64,000 nucleotides of DNA from Tolypothrix sp. FACHB-123 (GCF_014697075.1 NZ_JACJRE010000013.1:62001-126000), one strand, 5' to 3'. Numbered from the stretch's first letter, positions 19,623 to 29,826 are shown. Notes: generated by a model not told the origin, from the letters alone. Made by a program: numbers and translations.

Positions 19623-22244
19623 CTAGAACTGAATTGAAAATGAGCCGATGACAGTAAAAGGTGCGCCAGGATAGATGATATTTCGGCTTTGAGCTGTCTC
19701 ATAATAAGTCTCATTGAAGAGATTGCGGAAATTCAGTGCGAACCTCCAGTTATCCCGTTTGTAATAAATGGCTGAATCTGTGCGGAAATAGCTGGGTAAA
19801 ACGCTGGTATTGTCCAAGTCGGCGTATCTATCTCCCGCATAGTAAAACCCTAAACCAAAGCCCAAACCTTTTAAATTACCACTTTGCAGTTCATAGGTTG
19901 TCCACAAACTAGCAGCGTTTTCAGGAACATTAATTAAGCGATTACCCACAGGAATGTTGTTGTCTTTCGAGGTAATCGCGTCGGTATAGGTGTAGGAGGC
20001 AATGATATTCCAACCAGGCATAATCTCGCCACCAATATCTAATTCAATACCTCTGCTTCTTTGTTCTCCCACCTGGATGGAGAGATCGGGATCGTTGGGA
20101 TCGGATGTGATCACGTTGGTTTTGGTAATCTCGAAGGCAGCTAGGGTTGCTGAAAATCGTTCAGTGATATCTGCTTTGATGCCAACTTCATACTGTGTCC
20201 CTTCTGTTGGTTTAAAGGGTTCGTTTGTTGCGGCTGAACGACCGAGAAATCTATCGGGTTGAAACGATTGAGTGTAACTGGCATAAAGAGAAATCGGTTT
20301 CACTGGTTGGAAAACAATACCAACACGGGGGCTAAAGGCTGTGAGAGATTCTTCTTCAGGTGTGCCAAAGTCATCTTTGCGGTAGAAGGAGTCAAAGCGA
20401 CCGCCAACTAAGACTTTGAGATTATCTGCCAAAGTAATTTGATCTTGGAGGTAAATCCCTAAAGTGTCTCTTTGAGTTGTGTAAGAGAAAGTACTTTCAT
20501 CAGGCGTAGCAGGGAGTTCGACATCATAATTGGGATTAAAAATATCTAGCAGTATGGGGTCTGCCACATCGAATGATGTATATTTCCAAACATTTCGTCT
20601 TAACTCCACCCCAATTAAAGGTTGATGGACAATCGATCCGGTTGTGAATCGTCCAACTAATTCGGTTTGCAGGGTATAGATGTCTCGTTTGAATTCATCA
20701 CGACTCACATAGATTGGGGCAAACTGGTCATCAACTAGGTCATAACCACCATAGGCATAAGTACCAGATGATTTACCAGAAACATAAGAGAAGGCATTAC
20801 GTATTTGCCAATCATTACTAAATTTATGCTCAAGTCGATAGCCAACCCGAAGAGTACTATCGTTATAAACATGGGGTAAACCAACGAAGCGACTAATGGG
20901 GACAGGAGCAGGTCGATCGCCAACTGAAGGAAGCCCACGATCAAAGAGATAATCATTGTCCTGGTATTCCAAGTCCAGGCTTAAGGTAGTGCGATCGCTA
21001 ATATTCCAGGTAACGACAGGTGCAATAAATACCCGTTCTAGAAAGTTATAGTCTCGAAAACTACCAGAATTTTGATAAGCCACGTTCAACCGATATAACA
21101 GCGAACCATCATCAGCGAGGGGCCCTGATAAATCAACACCAGAGCGATAAAAGGCATAATTGCCAACATTAAATTCTGCTGAATAATATGGACTACTTAG
21201 AGGTTGTTTTGTGACAACATTGATAATTCCTCCCGGTTCAGACTGACCAAATAGAACAGAAGCCGGCCCTTTGAGAACTTCAATGCGCTCGATATTTGCT
21301 GTATCTACCGAAGAGTAAAAGTCACTGTCAGAAAATCCATTGCGGAAATTTCCTTCCTGAGCAAAGCCACGAATATTATATCCACCCGCATCTGTACCTC
21401 CATAGTTACCGTCTTTGCGTACACCACTAACGTTCTCTAAGGCCTCTTGTATGCGCGTCGTTTTTTGGTCTTCTAAGATTCGACGCGGAATCACTTGAAT
21501 TGAACCAGGAATATCTCGCAAAGGTGTATCAGTCTTGGTTGCAGTGGTCGCACTCGGTACGCGATATCCGTCTTCCTCCCCCGTCACCACCAATTCAATC
21601 GGCTCATCCTGCTGTGCTGCGGGTTGTTCTGGGGTTATTTGAGTTGCTGGTGGTTCCTGTGTTTGTGGTGTTGGGGGTGTTTCTGGAGCTTGTGCTGCTG
21701 TTGTTGCTGATGCTACTTCAAAAATTAACCCTGCATTATCATCAAATAACTCAACAGCAGGTAAAGATTTCTCACCTACCACCGTTAAACGCACAGTGGT
21801 TGCGTCAATATTAGCAACTGTTATCTCAGTAATTCCCGATATTGGTTTTTCCGAGCGATAGGTGAAACTATCTCCATTAGGCAACTGTAATTGCCCACCA
21901 GTAATATCTACAATAAAATTATTCCCCGTACTGCGATTGTTAACTTGCAGTTGCTCCCCTTGGTTGGTTTCTAAAATTACCTCTACCCCTTTGTCGGTGG
22001 CATTGGCTTTTACTCCTGTAATGATGACAGGATTTCCTTGAGTGGGTAGCTGTACTAAATGACTGGCATTGGTAGCCGGACTTTCAATATCACTCAGTTG
22101 AGAAAGATTTTTAGTAATTTCATCCTTTCCTAAATCCTCAGCTGTTGCGGGAGTGGAGAGTACAAGGGCGATACTAGCAAAGCTAACGGCTAAAGGCATC
22201 GTGCTTTTTAGCAACAAGCTTGGAAATAACTTATAAGGCTTCAT
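19623..22244 (-). CDS. TonB-dependent siderophore receptor with N-terminal AMIN domain
   Basis: Outer-membrane receptor of 873 aa. A signal peptide ends near STPATA. An AMIN domain follows (about 60-185), typical of cyanobacterial receptors, then a Pro/Gln-rich linker (about 185-215). The plug contains IPGSIQVIPRRILED and ERIEVLKGPASVLFGQSEPGG. The beta-barrel ends in FSIQF with the terminal aromatic residue. It imports ferric siderophores using TonB energy and hands them to the binding protein encoded 43 bp downstream. First gene of the uptake operon, close to the synthase genes. Confidence 0.95.
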   Translation of the reverse strand: MKPYKLFPSLLLKSTMPLAVSFASIALVLSTPATAEDLGKDEITKNLSQLSDIESPATNASHLVQLPTQGNPVIITGVKANATDKGVEVILETNQGEQLQVNNRSTGNNFIVDITGGQLQLPNGDSFTYRSEKPISGITEITVANIDATTVRLTVVGEKSLPAVELFDDNAGLIFEVASATTAAQAPETPPTPQTQEPPATQITPEQPAAQQDEPIELVVTGEEDGYRVPSATTATKTDTPLRDIPGSIQVIPRRILEDQKTTRIQEALENVSGVRKDGNYGGTDAGGYNIRGFAQEGNFRNGFSDSDFYSSVDTANIERIEVLKGPASVLFGQSEPGGIINVVTKQPLSSPYYSAEFNVGNYAFYRSGVDLSGPLADDGSLLYRLNVAYQNSGSFRDYNFLERVFIAPVVTWNISDRTTLSLDLEYQDNDYLFDRGLPSVGDRPAPVPISRFVGLPHVYNDSTLRVGYRLEHKFSNDWQIRNAFSYVSGKSSGTYAYGGYDLVDDQFAPIYVSRDEFKRDIYTLQTELVGRFTTGSIVHQPLIGVELRRNVWKYTSFDVADPILLDIFNPNYDVELPATPDESTFSYTTQRDTLGIYLQDQITLADNLKVLVGGRFDSFYRKDDFGTPEEESLTAFSPRVGIVFQPVKPISLYASYTQSFQPDRFLGRSAATNEPFKPTEGTQYEVGIKADITERFSATLAAFEITKTNVITSDPNDPDLSIQVGEQRSRGIELDIGGEIMPGWNIIASYTYTDAITSKDNNIPVGNRLINVPENAASLWTTYELQSGNLKGLGFGLGFYYAGDRYADLDNTSVLPSYFRTDSAIYYKRDNWRFALNFRNLFNETYYETAQSRNIIYPGAPFTVIGSFSIQF

Positions 22245-22770
22245 CTTTGATTTTTAGCTTCTTACCAATGGGCTGGGGCAATTGTTTGTTGGGGAACGGT
22301 GTTTATCAATTTGATAGGTCGATGGTGATAGTTGCAAACATAAACCATTGTCATCTGCCTATAAGGAGGTAGATGATAGCGCTTTTTGATTACGGAAATA
22401 GGATGAGGTTTATATGATACTAATCACATCAGTAAAATCGCTGTTTCCTATTTGTATTTAAATTTTGGATGGCAAAATTCACAGAAAGGCTGGGAAATTT
22501 TTCACCATAGCTTTTCTGCACAAAGTATTATTAATTACTGTTGGCATCAAATGAATTATTGCTAACTATTCTCAGGATGATTATTACACGATCGCAACTT
22601 TTAAATCAATCATCAGACAAAGATAATAGTATTTATTGTCAATAAATCTCTACTTGGATGATGTCCGACAAATCACACTGAAGATGTCCACAGGGAGGAT
22701 AACGTAGTAAAACGACGCGATCGCAAGTTTTTTGGATTGCTGCCCTTCATCAAAATGAAGGTTAGGTAGT
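22245..22770. promoter_or_regulatory. Promoter region of the siderophore uptake operon (candidate operator)
   Basis: Non-coding. About 170 bp before the receptor start lies the palindrome TGATACTAATCA (22415-22426) in an AT-rich stretch, a possible repressor site. It is not a clear match to the classical 19-bp Fur box, so I do not call it one. The part near 22680-22770 follows the acylase gene. Confidence 0.3.
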
Positions 22771-24909
22771 TTACAAAACTATACGTTCCTCCAAATGGGC
22801 TGTAATTTCTTGTCTAGTTCGCCAAACCGGGCGTAACTGCTGGCGCGCAAAAAGTTGCAATTGATCGCCAACATGGGATGAATTAGGTTGAGTAGCATTA
22901 CCATAGCTGGTCAGAGCCTTTGCTTTTACTGGTTGAGAAAACTCCACAGCCGCAACGTAAGAATCACCAGCAACGGCTTGAAAACGTCCATCGCCTGTTG
23001 GGGCAAAATTCAGGACGCGGAAAATACCTTGACGATCCTCCCCTCCATTAGCGGGCAAATCTAGACTGCCATACTTCAACCGGAAAACTTCACCCCAAGC
23101 TACATCTAGGGTTCCATAGGTCTTCTCTACTTTTGCTGCTACAGCTGATAAAGCTCTGACTGCACTTTCAGGATCGGCTAAACCATCGGGTGTTGTGAGT
23201 GGTGATTTTTCTTGCCAAGGAATGCTAAACGCTCGATCTAAATCTAGATTTTCAGCCCAGAAGTTAAACAGGACAGCACCTTTGCTATTTGCATTTGCTT
23301 GGCGATCCCACCCTGCTAAAACATCCGCAGCACGACGCGCTAATTCATCTCCTTGTTTTTGGGCGGCGGGAATCAAATCATCGAGAATTCTTTGAGCCAA
23401 CTCCATTTGGGTAGAATGCTTGTAGGCAATCATTTCCTCAAAGGTAATACTTTCATCCTCAGCTAACATCTTGGCAGAACTCTGCGCTCGAAAATCCATT
23501 GGCCCCCGTGGAGCCATGTAAGAGGGATAATCTTCAGCTTTGATGGCGGTAGGAAAAGTTGTAGTCCAAGGTGGGTCATTAGCATTTTGCAGCCAACCGC
23601 TAGCTGGGTCAATGACTTTAGGTAAATCTTGGTAAGGGTGAATTTCAGTCCATAAAGTTTTGGATGTATCGCCAGGGATAATACCTTGCCAATAGGTAAA
23701 GTCTCCCTGTTGGCGTACAGGAACTAAGCCGTTGAATAGGTGCATAATATGCCCTTCGCGATCGGCATACATGACAGTAAACATAGGCAGTTGCAAACGT
23801 TGCAACGCCTTCTGAAATTGGGTGAGATTTGTGGATCTGGCCATATCCCACCATTGTTCTAAAACACCGGAACTGTTTTGCCCAACCACACACAGGGCTA
23901 TAGCTTTACCTTCTTTGGTGTTGACTATAGGCCCGTGAACAGAACTTTTAACTGTAAATATTTGTTCGCGTAATGAGCCGTTTTTTTGCTTGACTTTTAA
24001 TGAAAAGTTGGCAGTTTCCCAGGGGCGAACTTTGCCATCTAACAGATAGCCCTCGTTTTGCAATTTCAGTTCGTAGGCGTCCCAACCATCATGAGTATTG
24101 ACAGTGTGAGTCCAACCTAAATTATCGTTGAAGGCGATCGCTAATACGGGAATACCCACCAATGTTGAGCCATAAGCATCGATTCCTGGCGCGGTAATTT
24201 GGGCTTCGTACCACAAAAATAAATCTCCCCAAGGTAGGTGAGGGTTAGCTAACAGCATCGCTTTGCCACTAGCAGACCTTTTTGGTGCGATCGCCCAACC
24301 ATTAGAACCGGGAGCCGATTCTTTTGGGGTTATATCTGCTACTCGTTCAGGATCGACGATAAAGGTAAAAAGTAGTACCCGTTGCAGGTGGCTTAACACA
24401 TCTTCCGGCGTGACAGGTAGTACTACTTTGACTTCAGGATCAATTAAATCGGGGTGTTTTTTGGCATAGGCGTTAATTCCTGCCACAAAAGCAGTGATAT
24501 AACTTTGAAATGCGGGGCTTTGTGCTTGATACCACGTTTTAGCTCTTTTGGGTACGCCCATTGTCAGTACCCACTTATCTGAATCTAGATATTCTTCTCC
24601 CCAGTATTCAGCAGCCCGCCCCCGTGCTTGTCCGTAGAGGCGCAAAAGCAAGTTACCATGACTTTGCATTTGTGCCCAACCAAATGCGCGAAAAGCACCT
24701 TGGGCGTTATTACCGTAAATATGAGGTATACCGTAAGTGTCCCAAAGAATCTCTGTATTTTTAGCTGCAAAACTTATAGTTTGGCTACTGACTACCAAGG
24801 TAAATATGATGCTCAGTAGAAACGATAATAAGCTTCTTAGTCGTTTTTGCCATACCAAAGGTATGTCAAGCTGAGTTTTTGCTGTAAACAACATTTTATT
24901 GAGAGTCAA
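22771..24909 (-). CDS. Penicillin acylase-family Ntn-hydrolase (AiiC/PvdQ-like acylase)
   Basis: Precursor of 712 aa with an N-terminal hydrophobic export signal (about 28-48) ending near SFAAK. An alpha chain begins with WDTYGIPHIYG. The self-cleavage site is PGSNGWAIAP: the Ser near residue 203 becomes the N-terminal nucleophile of the beta chain. The family cleaves amide bonds of acylated substrates; characterised relatives include the AHL acylase AiiC of Anabaena PCC 7120 and PvdQ, which removes the fatty acyl chain from a pyoverdine precursor in the periplasm. It lies next to a siderophore receptor and near an FAAL-initiated synthase, so deacylation of the cluster product is an attractive role; quorum-signal degradation is the alternative. 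Confidence 0.9.
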   Translation of the reverse strand: MTLNKMLFTAKTQLDIPLVWQKRLRSLLSFLLSIIFTLVVSSQTISFAAKNTEILWDTYGIPHIYGNNAQGAFRAFGWAQMQSHGNLLLRLYGQARGRAAEYWGEEYLDSDKWVLTMGVPKRAKTWYQAQSPAFQSYITAFVAGINAYAKKHPDLIDPEVKVVLPVTPEDVLSHLQRVLLFTFIVDPERVADITPKESAPGSNGWAIAPKRSASGKAMLLANPHLPWGDLFLWYEAQITAPGIDAYGSTLVGIPVLAIAFNDNLGWTHTVNTHDGWDAYELKLQNEGYLLDGKVRPWETANFSLKVKQKNGSLREQIFTVKSSVHGPIVNTKEGKAIALCVVGQNSSGVLEQWWDMARSTNLTQFQKALQRLQLPMFTVMYADREGHIMHLFNGLVPVRQQGDFTYWQGIIPGDTSKTLWTEIHPYQDLPKVIDPASGWLQNANDPPWTTTFPTAIKAEDYPSYMAPRGPMDFRAQSSAKMLAEDESITFEEMIAYKHSTQMELAQRILDDLIPAAQKQGDELARRAADVLAGWDRQANANSKGAVLFNFWAENLDLDRAFSIPWQEKSPLTTPDGLADPESAVRALSAVAAKVEKTYGTLDVAWGEVFRLKYGSLDLPANGGEDRQGIFRVLNFAPTGDGRFQAVAGDSYVAAVEFSQPVKAKALTSYGNATQPNSSHVGDQLQLFARQQLRPVWRTRQEITAHLEERIVL

Positions 24910-25286
24910 AGATTAAAGACTGCGATCGCCTGACACACAAATCCACCCGATCAATCATTGAAGCGATCGCTAAGTTGACATACTCCTGTCAAAGCCAGGG
25001 TTTTTTCTCCATAATGAAAGTTATTTGCAATAAAGATTAAAATAAAGTAGACTTCATGTCAAGTTTAATCAGTTCTCAATTACAAAGTTCTGAGCCGAGG
25101 AAGCCTCCGCTCAGACTTTGCGCTAAATTTATTTATGAAAGACATGAAAACATATTTTTTCGAGATGCATAGCGCTAGAAAAAATATGTCTTTGTCCAAA
25201 GCCCCTAATTTTAATTAGGGGGATTTCCCTGTTAGCTGTTCCCAGTTCACAGTTCCCTCTTAATACCTTTACTGCATAACAAATTT
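24910..25286 (-). terminator. Intergenic region with two strong hairpins
   Basis: No gene. Inverted repeats AAAGTTCTGAGC/GCTCAGACTTT (25084-25095 and 25109-25119) and ACATATTTTTTC/GAAAAAATATGT (25150-25161 and 25178-25189, 12 bp perfect) lie after the YihY gene and before the acylase gene. They probably end transcription of the YihY gene. Confidence 0.5.
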
Positions 25287-26297
25287 CTAACTTCTATTTC
25301 GCTTTTTTATCGCCTTGGATTTGGTAAGCGATCGCATAATTCTACTAATAATATTAGTAGAGGATTTTTTATTAGTAGAATGTCGTCTAGGAGCATTATT
25401 ATTATCTTCTTGGATATCGGGAGCATTTAACGGCATAGCATTTTTAGTGGGACGAATACCACTGCCATATCTTCTTGCATAAACCTGGGTAAACTCAGCC
25501 CCAAAAAATAAAATCTGTGCAGCGTAATAAATCCAAGCCAAAATAACTACCAATGAACCAGCAGCACCATAAGTTGAACCAAAACTGCCGTTACCTAAAT
25601 ATTGCCCTAATAAAAACCTACCGATAGAAAATAAAACTGAGGTCAGAGAAGCGCCAATGATGACATCACCCCAAGTAATTTTCACATCAGGCAGAACTTT
25701 AAAAATTAGTCCAAATAGTACTGTAGTGATAGCAAAACCCAACAAGAAATTAACAAATTGCCAGATGAAGTCAACACCAGGTATCAGGTTGCTAAAGAAA
25801 GTCACCAGTGCTGATAATGCGGCACTAATTACTAGAGAAACTAGCAATAAAAATCCAATTCCCAGAACCAAAGCAAAGGATAAAGCCCTTTGGCGTACCA
25901 TATTATTAACGCCTGCACCTGGTTTTGGTTTAACTTCCCAAATTGTATTTAAAGCATCTTGTAACTCGTTAAATAAACCAGTAGCACCTAATAATAAAAC
26001 TAGGATACTAATAATTGAAGCGATGGTTCCAGTTTGTGGTTGGTTAGCATTTTGAATAGCGGTTTCAATAAATTCTGCGCCTGTTTTCCCAACTAAACCT
26101 TGAATTTGACGAACAATTTCACCCCTAGCAGCCTCTTCACCAAAAACTGCACCAACGATCGCAATTACAATAATCAGCAACGGTGCGATGGAAAAAATTG
26201 TGTAATAAGCTAATGCTGCTGCTAACCGCGAAGCCTTATCCTCACTCCATTCTTTAAAAGTTTCTTGGAATAATTTCCAAATTGCTTGCCATCTCAT
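25287..26297 (-). CDS. YihY/BrkB-family inner membrane protein
   Basis: Membrane protein of 336 aa with six predicted segments and the family's features: DKASRLAAALAYYTIFSIAPLLI at the first segment, then IWEVKP, and YGAAGSLVVILAWIYYAAQILFFG near 240-265. The C-terminal tail (about 285-336) is basic and hydrophilic. Function in the family is not settled; the older label ribonuclease BN is wrong. It appears to be a single-gene unit. Confidence 0.9.
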   Translation of the reverse strand: MRWQAIWKLFQETFKEWSEDKASRLAAALAYYTIFSIAPLLIIVIAIVGAVFGEEAARGEIVRQIQGLVGKTGAEFIETAIQNANQPQTGTIASIISILVLLLGATGLFNELQDALNTIWEVKPKPGAGVNNMVRQRALSFALVLGIGFLLLVSLVISAALSALVTFFSNLIPGVDFIWQFVNFLLGFAITTVLFGLIFKVLPDVKITWGDVIIGASLTSVLFSIGRFLLGQYLGNGSFGSTYGAAGSLVVILAWIYYAAQILFFGAEFTQVYARRYGSGIRPTKNAMPLNAPDIQEDNNNAPRRHSTNKKSSTNIISRIMRSLTKSKAIKKRNRS

Positions 26298-26459
26298 GGC
26301 ATCAGTCTCCTTAACCCCAATATTTGCCTGCCTGAGATATATTGGATAATGATTGCCTTCTTTAAGTCATCTACCTAAAGGTATTTGGGCAACAACCTTG
26401 AGGAATAAAACATAAAAAATTCGTAATTCTAATAATTACGAATTACGAATTATAAATTA

Positions 26460-26571
26460 GGGACTTCCAAGTCAAAAAATATTCCATTACTATTTTTCAC
26501 TGTTGACGGTTAACAGTTAACTGTCAACCGTCAACGACTTGAACGGAATAATTTATTTTTTGGAGTTCCCT
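26460..26571. repeat. MITE-like element, copy A
   Basis: About 112 bp, bounded by GGGACTTCCAAGT and GGAGTTCCCT, with an inner palindrome of TTGACGGTTAACAG and CTGTCAACCGTCAA. An inverted copy lies at 60543-60662. It ends exactly at the stop codon of the sugar porter gene. Confidence 0.75.
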
Positions 26572-27971
26572 TACATGTCTTCCAACTCCATACCTTTGGT
26601 TTCTTTAATAAAGAACCAAACAAAAAACAGCGAGATAGCCGCAGCGGTTGTATATAAACCATAAGCAGCACCGAGTCCAAAATATTGTAATATCGGTGGA
26701 AATGTCGTAGAAACAACGAAATTCGCTATCCACTGCATAGCAGCAGCTACAGAAAGTGCAGCCGCACGAATGCGGTTATTAAACATTTCTCCTAACAGCA
26801 CCCAAACCACAGGCCCCCAAGAGAAACCGAAACAGAACACATAGAGGTTGGCAGCTACCAGAGCTATAATACCTGCATTACCTGTTAATGTTGGATTACC
26901 AGCAGCATCGGTGACAGCGTTACCAAAAACATAAGCCATTGTTCCCAAGGTAACAGTCATGCCGATTGAGCCTAAAATCAGCAAAGGCTTACGACCGAAT
27001 TTATCAACGAATGCGATCGCAATCAGGGTAGTAATAATATTAACAGCACCCGTGATCACTGTAATCGTCAACGAATTCTGCTCAGAAAATCCGACTGCAC
27101 GCCACAAAACACTACTGTAGTAGAAGATGACATTAATCCCCACCAACTGTTGAAATAGAGATAAGCCAATTCCTATCCACACAATCCGCAACAGTCCACC
27201 ATGTCTAGTGAACAAATCGGAAAACCTCGGTTCCCGTTCTTGAAGTACTGTTTGGCGAATTTCGGCAATTTTTCCGACAACATTACCGCCCAAAATCTTA
27301 GTCAAAACATTAGCAGCTTCCGGTTCTCTTCCTTGCGCCACTAAATAGCGCGGCGATTCCGGAATCATCAAAGCCGCCATTCCATAAAGCACCGCTGGCG
27401 GAACTTCTGTCCAAAACATCCAGCGCCAAGCTGCAATTCCAAATAAAAACGGCGAACTTGCTGAACCTGCTGATACCGCAATAAAGTAATCACATAGCAA
27501 AGCAATGAAAATACCAACTACAATCGCGAGTTGTTGCAGAGATCCCAATCTTCCCCGCAAATTTGCAGGAGAACATTCTGCAATGTAAGCCGGCGCAATC
27601 ACACTAGCCGCACCTACCGCAAGTCCACCCAATATCCGCCAAACAATAAAATCCCAGATAGTAAAAGCAATTCCTGAACCAATGGCACTAATGGTAAATA
27701 ATACCGCAGCTGCTACCATTGCCTTAACTCGACCATAGCGGTCGGCTATTTTCCCTGCATAAAAAGCGCCAATTGCAGATCCTAATAATGCTAGAGAAAC
27801 TGCCAAGCCAGTGATTACACTATTAGCATTATAAGTTTTAGCTAAAGCAGCAACCGCGCCATTAATCACCGCTGTATCAAAACCAAATAAAAACCCTCCC
27901 AGTGCTGCTGCACCAGCAATTAATATCACATAGAAGGTGTTGGATTTACGCCGAGTAGTAGTAGATGTCAT
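26571..27971 (-). CDS. MFS sugar porter
   Basis: Sugar/H+ symporter family protein of 466 aa with 12 predicted membrane segments. Family signatures are visible: GGFLFGFDTAVINGA at the first segment, DRYGRVK, RILGGLAVG, PESPRYLVAQGR, QQLVGINVIFYYSS and DKFGRKP. An open frame extends to 28058, but that extra 29-codon stretch is encoded by a dispersed repeat (inverted pair at 27990-28055 and 28460-28545). ATG 27971 gives the normal family length. The stop codon coincides with the edge of a MITE-like element. Confidence 0.9.
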   Translation of the reverse strand: MTSTTTRRKSNTFYVILIAGAAALGGFLFGFDTAVINGAVAALAKTYNANSVITGLAVSLALLGSAIGAFYAGKIADRYGRVKAMVAAAVLFTISAIGSGIAFTIWDFIVWRILGGLAVGAASVIAPAYIAECSPANLRGRLGSLQQLAIVVGIFIALLCDYFIAVSAGSASSPFLFGIAAWRWMFWTEVPPAVLYGMAALMIPESPRYLVAQGREPEAANVLTKILGGNVVGKIAEIRQTVLQEREPRFSDLFTRHGGLLRIVWIGIGLSLFQQLVGINVIFYYSSVLWRAVGFSEQNSLTITVITGAVNIITTLIAIAFVDKFGRKPLLILGSIGMTVTLGTMAYVFGNAVTDAAGNPTLTGNAGIIALVAANLYVFCFGFSWGPVVWVLLGEMFNNRIRAAALSVAAAMQWIANFVVSTTFPPILQYFGLGAAYGLYTTAAAISLFFVWFFIKETKGMELEDM

Positions 27972-27989
27972 AGTTATATTTTTGAAAAA

Positions 27990-28545
27990 ATAATGCGACA
28001 GATTGTCAGGGCAAGGCAATGCCTTGACCTGTAAAATATATTGATTGGTCGCAAACATTATTTGAATTGGTATAAAGTCAAAAAATCACATCTAAAACCA
28101 TGTAGAAATATAGCGATCCTATTTCAGTTGTGAAAAATATCGGTTTTGGCTGTTGACTGTTGACTGTCAACGGTTAACAGTCAACAACCCTACATGGAAA
28201 CACTGCTGCAAGTAATTTAAGATGAGATCCTAAAAATTAGGAAGCCACCCTATAGCTCGCTCAAAGTTTCTCGCTGGTGATTTTGCTTTATCAATCTAGA
28301 CTAGCGTTTTATTAATATCAATAAAATATAAAAATAGTGAGATTTTATCTCAATCTAAAGTTAGATGTTTGCTTACCTAATATTGTTTATATCTAAAGTA
28401 GAAAAGCAAATATTCTTATCTCAATTTTAACAAGATATTTTAAGAAATATTACAAAAGATACAAATGTTTGCGACTAATTTGCGACTAATCAATATACTC
28501 TTGAGGGCAAGGCAATGCCTTAACCCTAAAATCTGTCGTCTTCTT
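27990..28545. repeat. Long inverted repeat pair flanking about 400 bp
   Basis: The segment 27990-28055 and the segment 28460-28545 are inverted, imperfect copies. Both carry TGCGAC(C/T)AAT, CAATATA, a GGGCAAGGCAATGCCTT palindrome and a CTGTCG edge. The interior has TTGACTGTTGAC heptamers (28150-28185) and no gene. The layout is that of a non-autonomous transposon inserted between the sugar porter and the permease gene. Confidence 0.6.
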
Positions 28546-28568
28546 TTATGACAAATAACTAATTTTAA

Positions 28569-29684
28569 CTAACGCCGTAAGCTGCGGGGGTCGAGTGCAT
28601 CCCTTAGCCCATCTCCGAGTAAATTAAAAGCAAGCACTGTGAGAATAATTAACAATGCTGGCGGCCAAATTAGCCAAGGTTGCAGTACCAAAATTGAAGC
28701 ATTACTGGCTAGGGAAAGCATATTACCCCAAGATGGGTCTGGTTGTTGAATTCCTAAACCGATGAGACTTAATACTGCTTCGGCGCTGATAAAACTGGGA
28801 ACGGCTAAGGTAGCAGAAATAATTACATAGGTAGCTGTTTGTGGCAAAATGTGACGGAGGATGATATACAGTGGTTTACCTCCCATTGCTCTTGCTGCTT
28901 GGACGAATTCTCGCTCTTTAATTGATAGTACCTGACCGCGAATTACTCTAGCTAAACCTGCCCAGCTAATTACTGAAGTAATTACTACAATTAATAAAAA
29001 GCGTTGGCTACTGCTTAAACCACTTGGTAATACTGCACCTAAAGACACCAGTAAATAAATGCTGGGGAAAGTCATTAGCACTTCTGCTAAGCGCATGATA
29101 ATGGTATCAATTATGCCGCCAAAATATCCAGAAATACCGCCAATCAGTAAACCTAGGGGGTAGGTGATAATGACACCAAAGATACCAATAAATAAGCTAA
29201 TGCGACCGCCATGCATTAAACGGCTGAATTGATCGCGTCCTTGGTCGTCAGTACCCAAGATGTTAAATTTTGCTTCTCCTGTAGTGCCAAACAAATGCCA
29301 ATTTAAGGGTATACCAGGAATAATGGTGACTTCGTCCCACTTGGGCGGTAGTAATAAACTTAATTTAAACAGGTGGTATTCTGGGCCTGAGGCAAATAGA
29401 CGCAGTGGTGAAGGTTTTTTAAAGTCTACTATGATTTGGCGATCGCCTGTTTCTAAATTCGTGTCGCCCTGTGTTGTGGGATAAATATGGGGGCCGATAA
29501 ACTGTCCTGAGGGTGAAGCCCAATAAATCTTAGTTGGTGGTAGCAACGAACCATTCGCTTGTGACGCATAAGGATCGTAAGGGGCGACAAAATCCGCAGC
29601 AATTACCGCTATATAAAAAATTAATAGCGAAATTGCCCCAAATCGTGCCAAAGGATTCTTTTTTAGTCGTTGCCACCAATCCAT
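28569..29684 (-). CDS. Opp/Dpp-type ABC transporter permease
   Basis: Inner-membrane permease of 371 aa related to DppC/OppC. One N-terminal segment (about 14-32) is followed by a large extracytoplasmic region (about 35-150), then the permease core with segments from about 160. The cytoplasmic loop FVQAARAMGG...LPQ is the EAA signature that contacts the ATPase; IGLGIQQPDPSWGNML near the C-terminus is also family-typical. It would take part in oligopeptide or related solute import. The partner permease, binding protein and ATPase are not adjacent, common in cyanobacteria. Confidence 0.9.
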   Translation of the reverse strand: MDWWQRLKKNPLARFGAISLLIFYIAVIAADFVAPYDPYASQANGSLLPPTKIYWASPSGQFIGPHIYPTTQGDTNLETGDRQIIVDFKKPSPLRLFASGPEYHLFKLSLLLPPKWDEVTIIPGIPLNWHLFGTTGEAKFNILGTDDQGRDQFSRLMHGGRISLFIGIFGVIITYPLGLLIGGISGYFGGIIDTIIMRLAEVLMTFPSIYLLVSLGAVLPSGLSSSQRFLLIVVITSVISWAGLARVIRGQVLSIKEREFVQAARAMGGKPLYIILRHILPQTATYVIISATLAVPSFISAEAVLSLIGLGIQQPDPSWGNMLSLASNASILVLQPWLIWPPALLIILTVLAFNLLGDGLRDALDPRSLRR

Positions 29685-29694
29685 AGTTTTAATT

Positions 29695-29823
29695 AAAAGT
29701 CAAGGGTCAATAGTTAATAGTCAAGGGTTAAGGGTTAATAGTCAAGCGTCCATAGTCAAAAGTCCACAATCTAAAATTTCTTAAACAATGCCCAATGCCC
29801 AATGCCCAATGCCCAATGCCCAA
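29695..29823. repeat. Simple tandem repeats (AGTCAAGGGT heptamer-type; CCCAATGC octamers)
   Basis: GTCAAGGGTTAATA-like units at 29699-29760 are followed by at least four perfect copies of CCCAATGC (29789-29822). These are short tandem repeats of the kind common in heterocystous cyanobacteria. Confidence 0.8.
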
Positions 29824-29826
29824 TGA

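Noticed and set aside
22415-22426. Fur box upstream of the TonB receptor
   Set aside because: TGATACTAATCA is a palindrome but does not fit the 19-bp Fur consensus well enough; kept only as a candidate operator.
27972-28058. N-terminal extension of the sugar porter
   Set aside because: Encoded by a dispersed repeat and absent from the usual family length; ATG 27971 preferred.
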